Positions 16,792-25,735 are shown, counted from the stretch's first letter. The stretch: DNA of 64,000 nucleotides from Mixta intestinalis (GCF_009914055.1 NZ_CP028271.1:682001-746000); one strand, 5' to 3'. The notes: generated by a model not told the origin, from the sequence alone. Numbers and translations are program-made.

Positions 16792-17901
16792 ATGACAAAT
16801 TCGCAGTTGATTGCTGAGGTCACCAATCAGCAACAGACGTTAACCGCCATCATCGAACAGACCGAACGGGCCGCCTATTTCTATATCTGGCCCACCGAGC
16901 CGTTTCGCTCGCGCTTTGCGGTACGTGGCTGCTGGCTGCGTAACCTGTTGCCTGCGCCGTTGCAGGAAGATCGTGAAGCGATAGAACAGGGCATTGCGCC
17001 ACTGCTCAGCGCCGACTGCTGCCGTACGCTGGAGGCGGAGCCCGCGCTCGATCCCGCCGGGCTGCAAATTATCTGGGAACCAACCGACGATGGTGCCGCG
17101 GTCTGGTATCAGGGACAGCTGCTGGCGGTTATTCCTGGCTGGAGCCTTTATCAAAATAAACAGGTCAGCTTTTCCGCAGGCTGTATTAAAGAGAACCGGC
17201 TGACCGCGCCGCTCGGTTCTGCCTCGACTAATCAATATTACGCCATGGCGCTGACACACCGGCAGTTCTGGCGCGACTGGCATGATGGTCATCTCTGGCA
17301 GCCGGTGGAACACGATTTATTGCAGTGTTACGAAGCGCACTATGGCCCGTCGGTGAAATATTACGGCATCGATCAAGGGCGCTGGCCACCGATGGCGCTT
17401 TCACAGCACTATCATCAGGGCGTCTGGTATTTCTTTACTCTGGGCATGTGTATCCGTCCGATGCCCTGGGTCGATTTTCTCTATGAGGATCTGGCACCGC
17501 AGTATCGCCGTACCGAACTGGCGATGGCGATCGATGCGGAAGTCATGACCGAAGATAATGCTATCCGCATGGCCAGCGCGCTGGCGAACTATGCGCACTA
17601 TCCCTGGAGCAGCCTTAACTGGCTGGGCGAGGGGCATATCCTCACTTCCTCCGTCGCGCCGGTTGGCTTTGAAGGATTTTTACTTTCCGCCACGCTCGGC
17701 GGTGAAAGCGGTCAGTTTACGCTGCCGAAGCGCGAAGGCGAGCGGGTTAACCTGCTTTGGACCACGCCGGTTACCGCCGCAGAGCAGGCATTTGCTCAGC
17801 AGGAAGATAGTGGAGGAATGCAGCTGGTTACGCGCCTGTTGCAGTATGGAGCCAGCCACATTTTCCGCCCGCGTCAGCAGGTAGTTGAACAGGAAGAATA
17901 A
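16792..17901 (+). CDS. Suppressor of fused (SUFU) domain protein
   Basis: A 369-residue cytoplasmic protein. The C-terminal half matches the SUFU family of bacteria: HYHQGVWYFFTLGMCIRPMP, the acidic block around FLYEDLAPQYRRTELAMAI, and NWLGEGHILTSSVAPVGFEG. Bacterial SUFU-family proteins are known mainly as immunity-type proteins of polymorphic toxin systems, although stand-alone members exist. No toxin gene is adjacent here. GAGG lies just before the ATG. It sits upstream of the chemoreceptor in the accessory block. Confidence 0.75.
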   Translation: MTNSQLIAEVTNQQQTLTAIIEQTERAAYFYIWPTEPFRSRFAVRGCWLRNLLPAPLQEDREAIEQGIAPLLSADCCRTLEAEPALDPAGLQIIWEPTDDGAAVWYQGQLLAVIPGWSLYQNKQVSFSAGCIKENRLTAPLGSASTNQYYAMALTHRQFWRDWHDGHLWQPVEHDLLQCYEAHYGPSVKYYGIDQGRWPPMALSQHYHQGVWYFFTLGMCIRPMPWVDFLYEDLAPQYRRTELAMAIDAEVMTEDNAIRMASALANYAHYPWSSLNWLGEGHILTSSVAPVGFEGFLLSATLGGESGQFTLPKREGERVNLLWTTPVTAAEQAFAQQEDSGGMQLVTRLLQYGASHIFRPRQQVVEQEE

Positions 17902-18015
17902 TCAGTCTCGCCGCGCAATATTTGAAAAAATTTGATCGCGATCGCCTCAAGGAACGCCCTTACACGCCGTTAACATCAGAAGGGCAATCAGGCCCTTTCA
18001 GTTAAGGGTGTGGAC

Positions 18016-19911
18016 ATGTTAAAAACGACGCAGGCCCGCTTTACGTTAGCCCTGGTAGCGTTTTTTCTGCTGCTGATGGCGGTTACCGTAGTGGTTATTA
18101 ATCTCTTTGTTTCCCCGCAGTTAAAAACCAATGAAGAGCGTCTGGTTCGCTATGAGGTGGATGCGCTGGCGGCGCGGATCGTCGAGCAGATGAACCGCGT
18201 ACAGGCACAGCAGCGCACAATTACTGAGGCGGTCAGCGTTATGGACAGCGCGTCTATCGACAGCCTGCTGCCTGCGCTGGTGAACCAGTATCAGGACAGC
18301 AACGTTTTCGGCGGCGGCATCTGGCCATTACCCGGTATGCGCGCGGCGGACCGGGAAAGATTCAGTACCTTCTTCGCCCGCGACGCCAGCGCCCATCTGC
18401 AACTGAACACCTTCTGGAACTCGCCGGAAGCGGATAAATATTACGAACAGCCGTGGTACAAAGCGGGACTGGCCGCCGGAAAAGGCAGCTGCGCCTGGGC
18501 TAACGCCTATCAGGATGCCGCCAGCCCGCAGCCGCGTACCAACTGTGCGATGGCGATCTACCGTAACGGGGCCGTATGGGGCGTTTCTACCATCGACGTA
18601 ACGCTGGGATTCTTTAACCATCTGGCAAAAGAGATGGGTGAAGTGATCCAGGGGCGCGTATTAATCGTCGAAGCAGACGGTAAAGTGGTGGGTAACGCGG
18701 CGCTGGTGAACGATACGCCAAAGCTGCAAAACCTGAGCGAGCTGGGCCTGTCACTCGCCACGCCGTTGAAAACGTTGCTGGCCAGAGCCGGACAACAGCC
18801 GGTTGAAAGCCAGTATCAGGATGAAACCGGCGATCGCACGCTGTTCGTGCAGCCGATTGCCGGTAGCCCCTGGTATCTGGCAAGCGATGTGCCGACCAGC
18901 CTGCTGACGCAGCAGACGCACTCTATGCTCTCGCGTCTTGGCGTGGTACAGATCCCTCTGGCGATTGTGCTGCTGTTGGTGCTGTTGGGTTTCATCCGCA
19001 GTATGATGAAACGTCTGAGCCTGCTGAATGATAATATTCTGGCGCTCTCTACCGGCGGTGCCGATCTCACGCAGCGTCTGCCTGCCAGCAACAGCCCGGA
19101 ATTTAACGCTGTCGCGCAGAGCTTCAATCAGTTTATCTCTTATCTTCAGGGGCTGATGCGTCAGGTTGGCGACAGTGCGCTGGCGATAACTTCCGCCTCG
19201 CGCCAGATAGCCAGCGGTAACCTCGATCTCTCTGCCCGCACCGAAGAGCAGTCCAGCTCAATCGTTGAAACGGCGGCCTCAATGGAACAGCTGACCGGCA
19301 CCGTACGCCAGAATGCCGACAATGCCACTCATGCCAGCCAGCTGGCGGATAACGCGGCGCAGGTGGCGGCACGCGGCACCGAGGTAGTGCGTCACGTTGT
19401 TACCACTATGGGCGATATTGATGCTTCATCGCGTAAGGTCGTGGATATTATCAGCGTGATCGACAGCATCGCCTTTCAGACCAACATCCTGGCGCTGAAC
19501 GCGGCGGTAGAGGCGGCGCGTGCCGGAGAGCAGGGGCGTGGTTTTGCCGTGGTCGCCAGCGAAGTGCGCAACCTTGCCCAGCGCTCCGCTAACTCAGCGC
19601 GTGAAATTAAAAAGCTGATCGAAACCTCGGTAGCAAGTATTGATGCGGGCAGTCGACTGGTAGGCGAGGCGGGTAACACCATGGATGAACTGATGCAGGG
19701 CGTCGCCAGCGTCACCACGCTGATGGGAGAAATTATGTCTGCCAGCCGTGAGCAGAGCATGGGGATCGATCAGGTCAACGTGGCGATTAACCAGCTCGAT
19801 AGCACGACGCAGCAGAACGCCGCGCTGGTGCAGCAGGTTTCCGCCGCCGCGCAGGCGATGGAGGAGCAGAGCGTGCAGCTGGAACAGGTTGTGAAAGCGT
19901 TCAAACTGTAA
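18016..19911 (+). CDS. Methyl-accepting chemotaxis protein with Cache sensor
   Basis: A 631-residue transmembrane chemoreceptor. TM1 is at about 8-33. A periplasmic double-Cache-type domain covers about 35-300 (includes WPLPGMRAADRERF and EQPWYKAGLAAGKGSCAW), TM2 is at about 310-332, then a HAMP segment and a C-terminal signalling domain with the hairpin EAARAGEQGRGFAVVASEVR. It binds a small ligand (amino or organic acids are usual for this class) and controls CheA. No C-terminal NWETF pentapeptide for CheR/CheB docking is present. Start: AAGGG at 18004-18008 is seven bases from the ATG at 18016 but only one from the in-frame GTG at 18010. Confidence 0.9.
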   Translation: MLKTTQARFTLALVAFFLLLMAVTVVVINLFVSPQLKTNEERLVRYEVDALAARIVEQMNRVQAQQRTITEAVSVMDSASIDSLLPALVNQYQDSNVFGGGIWPLPGMRAADRERFSTFFARDASAHLQLNTFWNSPEADKYYEQPWYKAGLAAGKGSCAWANAYQDAASPQPRTNCAMAIYRNGAVWGVSTIDVTLGFFNHLAKEMGEVIQGRVLIVEADGKVVGNAALVNDTPKLQNLSELGLSLATPLKTLLARAGQQPVESQYQDETGDRTLFVQPIAGSPWYLASDVPTSLLTQQTHSMLSRLGVVQIPLAIVLLLVLLGFIRSMMKRLSLLNDNILALSTGGADLTQRLPASNSPEFNAVAQSFNQFISYLQGLMRQVGDSALAITSASRQIASGNLDLSARTEEQSSSIVETAASMEQLTGTVRQNADNATHASQLADNAAQVAARGTEVVRHVVTTMGDIDASSRKVVDIISVIDSIAFQTNILALNAAVEAARAGEQGRGFAVVASEVRNLAQRSANSAREIKKLIETSVASIDAGSRLVGEAGNTMDELMQGVASVTTLMGEIMSASREQSMGIDQVNVAINQLDSTTQQNAALVQQVSAAAQAMEEQSVQLEQVVKAFKL

Positions 19912-19922
19912 AAAAGCCTTCA

Positions 19923-19948
19923 GGCGTCCCGTTAATTTACGGGACGCC
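19923..19948 (+). terminator. Hairpin after the chemoreceptor gene
   Basis: GGCGTCCCGT (19923-19932) pairs with ACGGGACGCC (19939-19948). A T-run begins only about ten bases later, so it is a probable but imperfect intrinsic terminator. Confidence 0.6.
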
Positions 19949-20057
19949 GCACAGATAAAAATTTTTTCGTGCGGTTTGTGATAAAGACAATCACATTTTT
20001 CGCCAGGCGCGGCGGCGGATATGTCACAATGGCTAAGACAAATCTGAAGGAGCCTGC

Positions 20058-20624
20058 ATGTCTGCTATTGAAGTTATCCTTGTTGATCATCTCGATCGCC
20101 CTACCGGTAAAATGGAAAAGCTGGAAGTTCATCAAAAGGGATTACTGCACCGCGCGGTGACGGTTTACGTTTTCAACCGTCAACATGAGCTGCTGTTGCA
20201 GCGGCGCGCCAGCGGCAAGTATCACTGCGGCGGTCTCTGGAGCAATACCTGCTGTGGACATCCCTGTCCAGATGAATCGACGCGCGCGGCGGCGGAACGG
20301 CGGCTGTATGAAGAGATGGGGCTGCGCCTCGCGCTGACGCCGGTGTTTGAGCTGAGCTATAACCTGCCGCTGAGTAACGGGCTGACGGAGCATGAATATG
20401 GGCACGTTTTTTTCGCCGTTAGCGACTGTCAACCACAGCTTAATCCTGACGAAGCTGATGCCAGCCGCTGGCTCTCGCTGGCAGAGATCGAGCAAGAGAT
20501 AGCACGCCATCCCGAACGTTTTACTCCGTGGTTTTTACATACCTTCGCACGTATTCCTGCTCACCTGGCGCGTTTTACGCAAGGCGCTGCTGCACAAGAA
20601 ACCCCGCTCGCCGCCTGTAGCTAA
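20058..20624 (+). CDS. idi: Isopentenyl-diphosphate delta-isomerase, type I
   Basis: Nudix-fold enzyme interconverting isopentenyl and dimethylallyl diphosphate, supplying isoprenoid precursors. The 188-residue protein carries the active-site Cys66 in SNTCCGHP and the acidic metal/catalytic region EHEYGHVFFA (111-120), with the Nudix-like AAERRLYEEMGL. GAAGGAG precedes the ATG by five bases. E. coli Idi is about 182 residues. No carotenoid genes are in the window, although many Erwiniaceae keep an idi copy with crt genes. Confidence 0.93.
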   Translation: MSAIEVILVDHLDRPTGKMEKLEVHQKGLLHRAVTVYVFNRQHELLLQRRASGKYHCGGLWSNTCCGHPCPDESTRAAAERRLYEEMGLRLALTPVFELSYNLPLSNGLTEHEYGHVFFAVSDCQPQLNPDEADASRWLSLAEIEQEIARHPERFTPWFLHTFARIPAHLARFTQGAAAQETPLAACS

Positions 20625-20780
20625 CAATGGCGGGCTGCCGCAGCCGATGTTTTTAACGCCCGCCTGAACCGCCCATTTATTCCTGACTCTGCTTATGATG
20701 CGGCCCGACGTCATCAGCCGCTCTCTCTTTTCCGCTGGTATCTCTTCCTGGGTAGCATCCCGCAGAAAAAATGTGTTTTT

Positions 20781-20809
20781 CCGACATGCACGGCGAATTG
20801 CGCTACGCT
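20781..20809 (+). promoter_or_regulatory. Putative osmF promoter
   Basis: CCGACA (20781-20786), a 17-base spacer and TACGCT (20804-20809), the latter preceded by C as preferred by sigma S. It lies 30 bases before the osmF ATG. RpoS control is established for the E. coli operon; its use here is inferred. Confidence 0.4.
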
Positions 20810-20839
20810 TTGAAAAACTCTTAATAAAAGGAAAAAACT

Positions 20840-21760
20840 ATGGCTTTCGCTACTGCACGTCGCGGCTTAATAACGCTTACCGCACTGCTCGCGCTGGTGG
20901 GAAGTGCGCATGCTGCTGATGCGGTACGCGTGGGATCTAAAATTGATACGGAAGGCTCGCTGCTGGGCAATATTATTTTGCAGGTGCTGGAAAAACATGG
21001 CGTGCCGACGGTAAATAAGATTCAGCTTGGCAACACGCAGGTGGTGCGCGGCGCTATTGTGGCGGGCGAACTGGATATCTATCCCGAATATACCGGTAAC
21101 GGCGCATTTTTCTTTAATCAGGCGGGCGATGCCGCCTGGAAAAATGCCAAAGCGGGCTATGAGAAGGTAAAAAAAGAGGACGCCGAGAAAAACCAGCTGG
21201 TCTGGCTGACGCCTGCGCCTGCTAATAACACCTGGACCATCGCGGTGCGCGGCGATCTGGCGCAAAAAGCGCAGCTGGCCTCGCTGGCCGATCTCAGCCG
21301 CTATCTGAAACAGGGCGGCAACTTTAAGCTGGCCGCTTCCGCCGAGTTTATTGAGCGCGCCGATGCGCTGCCCGCGTTTGAAAAAGCTTATGGCTTTAAG
21401 CTGGAACAGGATCAGCTGTTGTCGCTGGCGGGCGGTGATACTGCGGTAACGATCAAAGCGGCGGCGCAGCAAACCTCCGGAGTCAATGCTGCGATGGCGT
21501 ACGGCACCGATGGCCCGGTTGCCGCGCTGGGGCTGCAAACTCTGAGCGATCCGCAGGGCGTACAGCCTATCTACGCGCCTGCGCCGGTGATCCGCGCCGC
21601 GGTGCTGAAACAGCATCCTGATATCGCTAACTGGCTACAGCCGGTGTTTGCCGCGCTGGATGAAAAGGCGCTACAGTCACTGAACGCCAAAATTGCCGTT
21701 GAAGGCCAGGATGCGAAAAAAGTCGCTGCCGACTGGCTGCAACAGAACAAACTGCTGTAG
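20840..21760 (+). CDS. osmF: Glycine betaine ABC transporter substrate-binding protein OsmF
   Basis: Periplasmic binding protein (YehZ, OpuAC-like family) of the low-affinity osmolyte importer induced by osmotic stress and stationary phase. The 306-residue protein has a signal peptide ending at AHA-ADA (about residue 25), then VRVGSKIDTEGSLLGNIILQ, GELDIYPEYTGNG and AYGTDGPVAALGL, typical of OsmF. It leads the operon osmF-yehY-yehX-yehW, as in E. coli. AAAGGAAA precedes the ATG. Confidence 0.93.
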   Translation: MAFATARRGLITLTALLALVGSAHAADAVRVGSKIDTEGSLLGNIILQVLEKHGVPTVNKIQLGNTQVVRGAIVAGELDIYPEYTGNGAFFFNQAGDAAWKNAKAGYEKVKKEDAEKNQLVWLTPAPANNTWTIAVRGDLAQKAQLASLADLSRYLKQGGNFKLAASAEFIERADALPAFEKAYGFKLEQDQLLSLAGGDTAVTIKAAAQQTSGVNAAMAYGTDGPVAALGLQTLSDPQGVQPIYAPAPVIRAAVLKQHPDIANWLQPVFAALDEKALQSLNAKIAVEGQDAKKVAADWLQQNKLL

Positions 21761-21800
21761 CGGGTACGCCTGATAACCTCATCAGGCTGATGGAGTGATT

Positions 21801-22961
21801 TTGCGATTCGCCCTGTATAACCGCGTCCTGCTGCTGCTGACGCTGCTGCTGACGGCAGCGCTGTTTGCGCTGCCGTTTGCCAGCTTTGCCCCTAATCGGC
21901 TTGTCTCCGGTCAGCCGGTGATGTTAACGCAGCTGCTGCATGGCGCGGGCTGGCTGATTTTAGTCATTCTGCCCCTGCTGTTTTTGCTTGCCTGGCAGCC
22001 GCTTAAACGCCCAACCTTCATCCTGACGTTATCGCTCAGTGAACTGCTGTTAACGCTGTTGGTAGCATTAGGCGGCCATGCGGCAGAGACGCTGGCGCAG
22101 GAGAGCAACACGCTGGCGCGCACCGGTTTCGGTAGTGGGCTGTGGGCAGCCTGTGCGCTCTGCTTGCTGATCGCGTCAGATAGCGTGATGCGCCTGACGC
22201 GTAACGCCTCGCTGCGGCTGCTGCTGAATGCGCAGCTATGGCTGCCGCTGTTTCTGCTGCTGCTCGGCGGGCAGCTCGATCAGCTGTCTCTGCTGAAAGA
22301 GTACGCCAACCGCCAGGATGTGTTCGATCAGGCGCTGGCGCGTCATTTATTGCTGCTGATCGCCACGCTGATCCCGACGTTGATGCTGGGCGTGCCGTTG
22401 GGCGTCCTCTGCTATCGCCGCCCGCGCTGGCAGGCCTCCGTCTTTTCCGTACTGAATATTATCCAGACCGTGCCGTCAGTGGCGCTGTTTGGGCTGCTGA
22501 TTGCGCCGCTGGCTGGATTGGTTAGTCGCTTTCCCTGGCTGGCGCGGCTGGGCGTTAGCGGTATTGGCCTGGCTCCCGCGCTGATTGCCTTAGTGCTTTA
22601 TGCGCTGCTGCCGCTGGTACGCAGCGTGGTGGCCGGACTGCAACAGGTGCCTGCGGGCGTCAGGGAAACCGCCAGCGGCATGGGCATGTCGCGCATCCAA
22701 CGTTTCTGGCTGGTTGAGGTGCCGCTGGCGCTGCCGGTATTGCTCAGCGGCCTGCGGGTGGTGACTATCCAGACGGTTGGCATGGCGGTGATCGCCGCGC
22801 TAATTGGCGCGGGCGGTTTCGGCGCCATTATCTTTCAGGGGCTGTTAAGCAGTGCACTGGAGCTGGTGCTGCTTGGCGTTATTCCGGTGGTTGCGCTGGC
22901 GGTGCTGGTGGATGCCCTGTTTAAAATCCTTATCTCGCTGCTGGAGAAGCGCAATCTATGA
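21801..22961 (+). CDS. yehY: Osmolyte ABC transporter permease YehY
   Basis: Larger permease of the OsmF system, about 386 residues. An N-terminal membrane region with extra helices (about 1-175) precedes the BPD transport domain (LMLGVPLGVLCYRRP, PALIALVLYALLPLVRSVVAGL, coupling loop ETASGMGMSRIQRFW). Start choice: GGAG (21792-21795) is five bases before TTG 21801, whereas the in-frame GTG at 21795 overlaps that ribosome-binding site; E. coli YehY also begins near here. Its end overlaps yehX by four bases (ATGA). Confidence 0.88.
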   Translation: MRFALYNRVLLLLTLLLTAALFALPFASFAPNRLVSGQPVMLTQLLHGAGWLILVILPLLFLLAWQPLKRPTFILTLSLSELLLTLLVALGGHAAETLAQESNTLARTGFGSGLWAACALCLLIASDSVMRLTRNASLRLLLNAQLWLPLFLLLLGGQLDQLSLLKEYANRQDVFDQALARHLLLLIATLIPTLMLGVPLGVLCYRRPRWQASVFSVLNIIQTVPSVALFGLLIAPLAGLVSRFPWLARLGVSGIGLAPALIALVLYALLPLVRSVVAGLQQVPAGVRETASGMGMSRIQRFWLVEVPLALPVLLSGLRVVTIQTVGMAVIAALIGAGGFGAIIFQGLLSSALELVLLGVIPVVALAVLVDALFKILISLLEKRNL

Positions 22962-23896
22962 TCCAGTTTAATCAGGTCAGTAAATTTTTTGCCAATAAGG
23001 CGGCGGTGGATGGGATTAACCTGCATATCGCCGAAGGGACTTTTACCGTGCTGATCGGTACCTCCGGCTCCGGCAAATCGACCACGCTAAAAATGATTAA
23101 CCGGCTAATTGAGCATGATGCAGGCACCATCCAGTTTGCCGGTAAAGAGATTCGCAGCTTCGATGCGCAGGCGCTGCGGCGACGCATGGGCTATGCCATT
23201 CAGTCAATTGGGCTGTTTCCGCACTGGACGGTGGAAAAAAATATCGCCACCGTACCAGGCCTGCTGAAATGGCCGCAGGCGAAGAGACAGGCGCGGGTAA
23301 CCGAGCTGCTGGCGCTGCTTAACCTTGATGATGAACTGCGCCACCGTTATCCGCATCAGCTTTCCGGTGGGCAGCAGCAGCGCGTTGGTGTGGCAAGGGC
23401 GCTGGCTGCCGATCCTGAAGTGCTGTTGATGGATGAGCCCTTTGGCGCACTCGATCCGGTTACCCGTGGCGCGCTACAACAGGAGATGATTCGTATTCAT
23501 CGCCTGCTGGGACGCACTATCGTACTGGTCACACACGATATCGATGAGGCGCTAACGCTGGCGGATAATATTGTACTGATGGATAACGGACGCATCGTGC
23601 AGCAGGGTAAACCGCTGGATCTGCTGGCGCGTCCGGCGAATGAGTTTGTTCGCGATTTTTTTGGGCGCGGCGAGCTGGGCGTGCGTCTGCTGGCGCTGGA
23701 CCAGGCCGGCGCAGCGGCCCGACGCGGCGAATGGCTGGAGGAGACAGCGCCGATTACTGCTGATACCTCGCTGCGCGAAGCGCTCTCACTGTTTATTACC
23801 CGCCAGACCGATAAGCTGCCGGTGACCGACTCCCTGGGCGTGCCGCTGGGCGTGCTGCACTTTAGCGATCTGCTACGCCAGCGCGAGGGGGCATGA
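22958..23896 (+). CDS. yehX: Osmolyte ABC transporter ATPase YehX
   Basis: A 312-residue ABC ATPase energising the OsmF/YehYW importer. Walker A GTSGSGKST is near residues 35-43, Q-loop in YAIQSIGLFPHW, signature LSGGQQQRVGVARAL, Walker B VLLMDEPFGALDP. A C-terminal CBS-type extension (LREALSLFITRQTDKLPV) is typical of osmoregulatory ATPases. Four-base overlaps with both yehY and yehW indicate a coupled operon. Confidence 0.93.
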   Translation: MIQFNQVSKFFANKAAVDGINLHIAEGTFTVLIGTSGSGKSTTLKMINRLIEHDAGTIQFAGKEIRSFDAQALRRRMGYAIQSIGLFPHWTVEKNIATVPGLLKWPQAKRQARVTELLALLNLDDELRHRYPHQLSGGQQQRVGVARALAADPEVLLMDEPFGALDPVTRGALQQEMIRIHRLLGRTIVLVTHDIDEALTLADNIVLMDNGRIVQQGKPLDLLARPANEFVRDFFGRGELGVRLLALDQAGAAARRGEWLEETAPITADTSLREALSLFITRQTDKLPVTDSLGVPLGVLHFSDLLRQREGA

Positions 23897-24627
23897 TGAG
23901 GTGGCTGTACGATCCACTGCTGTGGCTTATCGTGCTGTTTGTGCTGCTGTTGCTGGCGATGCCGTACAGCGGCCCGTTATTTGCCGCCTGGTTTCCGCAG
24001 CTGGATCGTCCGGTCTACCAGCAGGAAAGTTTTTTACGGCTGGCGCTGGCGCATATTACGTTAGTAGCCGCCTCCAGCTTCGGCGCCACGCTGATCGGCA
24101 TCAGTGCGGGCATCGCTGTGACGCGCCGTGCCGGGCGTGAGTTTCGTCCGCTGATCGAGACGCTGGCCGCTGCCGGACAAACTTTTCCGCCGGTAGCGGT
24201 ACTGGCGGTAGCGGTGCCGGTGATCGGTTTCGGCGAGTGGCCTGCGGCGATTGCGCTGCTGCTGTATGGCATCCTGCCCATTTTGCAGGGAACGCTGGCG
24301 GGGCTGGAATCGGTGCCGGAAAGCGCACGCGAAGTGGCGCACGGCGTTGGCATGGGCGGCTGGCAGCGGCTGACGCGTGTTGAGTTACCGCTGGCAGCGC
24401 CGGTGATACTGGCAGGCATTCGTACCTCAACCATTATCAACATCGGTACTGCGGCGATCGCCTCAACGGTGGGGGCCAAAAGCCTGGGATCGCCGGTGAT
24501 TATCGGCCTGAGCGGATTTAATACGGCGTATGTGATTCAGGGGGCGGTGCTGGTGGCGTTACTGGCGCTGGTGGTAGATCGCCTGTTTGAGCGCCTGCAA
24601 CGCTGGCTTAGCGGGAATGTAAAATAA
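23893..24627 (+). CDS. yehW: Osmolyte ABC transporter permease YehW
   Basis: Smaller permease of the OsmF system, 244 residues with about six membrane segments. BPD motif: ESAREVAHGVGMGGWQRL (coupling helix), ending TSTIINIGTAAIASTVGAK. Two ATGs are adjacent at 23893 and 23896; the first overlaps the yehX stop. The 3' end overlaps yohO on the other strand by 20 bases. Confidence 0.93.
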   Translation: MMRWLYDPLLWLIVLFVLLLLAMPYSGPLFAAWFPQLDRPVYQQESFLRLALAHITLVAASSFGATLIGISAGIAVTRRAGREFRPLIETLAAAGQTFPPVAVLAVAVPVIGFGEWPAAIALLLYGILPILQGTLAGLESVPESAREVAHGVGMGGWQRLTRVELPLAAPVILAGIRTSTIINIGTAAIASTVGAKSLGSPVIIGLSGFNTAYVIQGAVLVALLALVVDRLFERLQRWLSGNVK

Positions 24628-24715
24628 TGGTGTAGCCCACCAGCATTAAACCGCCGGTGCCGCCGACCGCCATGATAAAAAAGAGCGTGCCGACCAGGAA
24701 TTTCTGCCAGTTCAT
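24608..24715 (-). CDS. yohO: Small membrane protein YohO
   Basis: A 35-residue frame starts MNWQKFLVGTLFFIMAVG and ends GYTIILHSR. One transmembrane helix with a Gly-rich middle is predicted. Length, position between mlrA and yehW, and strand all match E. coli YohO, so identity rests on synteny and architecture. Function is unknown. It overlaps the 3' end of yehW antisense by 20 bases. AGG lies about six bases before the ATG. Confidence 0.7.
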   Translation of the reverse strand: MNWQKFLVGTLFFIMAVGGTGGLMLVGYTIILHSR

Positions 24716-24804
24716 CGTATTGCCTGTAAAGATAAAACATGAGAACGGATCATAGCGCGATCCGCCCTCGGCGACCAGGTAATTTACGCCTCTTTAACGC
24801 AGAT

Positions 24805-25539
24805 TTAACTGTGACCGTGCAGAGCAATTAAGAAACCCTGTTCGTGCCAGTGAGCAAACTGCTCCATTTGTCGCCGGGTCAGCTTTTTACCGGTCCAGAC
24901 GAAAATCTGTTGTCCAGGAAACAGCTCAGGGCGTGGGTTTTCCAGCGGTTCTGCCAGTACATCCATGCGCCATCCTGCCTGCGCCAGCCGCCAGGCCTCC
25001 AGCCAGATGCGGGTACGATCTTCCACGCCCCAGCCAATAATCAGCGCATCTTTACCCGCTTTTTTACGCGTGCCGGTCAGGCAGAAAGCAACATAATCAA
25101 TCAGCGCGCCATCAAGCAGGCTGCACATCGCCTTTGCGGTATTTTGATCCAGTCCGAGGCGCTGTCGTACCGGGACAAATACGTGATCGATAAGCGCATC
25201 CACAGGATGTTCACGACCGATCGCGGCAATTTTTGTTCGCAACTTAGAAGGACGTACATAGCGCAGCACGCTCATCACTTCTTCCTGCAACGACACCCAG
25301 CCATCATGGGCATTTACGTTGTCGCCTTCCAGCAGCGCCTTAACTTTACCTACCGGCACGCCGCTTTCGATCCAGCGCTTGATCTCTTCAATGCGCTGGA
25401 TATCTTCATCGTCAAACTGTCGGTGCCCGCCTTCGGTACGCTGTGGCTTCAGCAGCCCATAGCGACGCTGCCATGCGCGTAACGTTACCGGGTTGATACC
25501 ACAGCGTTCGGCGACATCACCGATGCTGTATAGGGTCAT
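24805..25539 (-). CDS. mlrA: MerR-type regulator MlrA
   Basis: DNA-binding regulator of curli/CsgD (biofilm) in E. coli, 244 residues against 243. The MerR winged helix-turn-helix is at 1-70: YSIGDVAERCGINPVTLRAW, RRYGLLKPQRTEGGHRQFD. The C-terminal half resembles a B12-binding-like fold without the cobalamin His motif, as in E. coli. Its DNA site in E. coli is a TGTACA-type inverted repeat; a strong copy lies just upstream at 25600-25634, suggesting autoregulation or control of the divergent gene. Confidence 0.92.
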   Translation of the reverse strand: MTLYSIGDVAERCGINPVTLRAWQRRYGLLKPQRTEGGHRQFDDEDIQRIEEIKRWIESGVPVGKVKALLEGDNVNAHDGWVSLQEEVMSVLRYVRPSKLRTKIAAIGREHPVDALIDHVFVPVRQRLGLDQNTAKAMCSLLDGALIDYVAFCLTGTRKKAGKDALIIGWGVEDRTRIWLEAWRLAQAGWRMDVLAEPLENPRPELFPGQQIFVWTGKKLTRRQMEQFAHWHEQGFLIALHGHS

Positions 25540-25599
25540 GCACTTCCTCTGCTTGTCATAGGAACGGGAATTTCTGCTTTAACCTTAGCGGAGGTGCGG

Positions 25600-25634
25600 C
25601 AAGTTGTACATTCTTTTTTAGATTGTACAACTTG
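25600..25634. promoter_or_regulatory. MlrA-type operator (inverted repeat)
   Basis: Perfect 11-bp arms CAAGTTGTACA (25600-25610) and TGTACAACTTG (25624-25634) with a T-rich 13-base spacer, located between divergent mlrA and the GNAT gene. The reported E. coli MlrA site has arms ending in TTGTACA/TGTACAA about 12 bases apart, so MlrA is the obvious ligand. Binding is inferred. Confidence 0.65.
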
Positions 25635-25735
25635 ATCGCACCCACAAAACTACGCATTCTCATTTTGTTAAGCATACCAATAGCGGCGTATGGCTATCCC
25701 GCAAAAATGAGCGCTTTTTTACCACAGGAGTGTCG

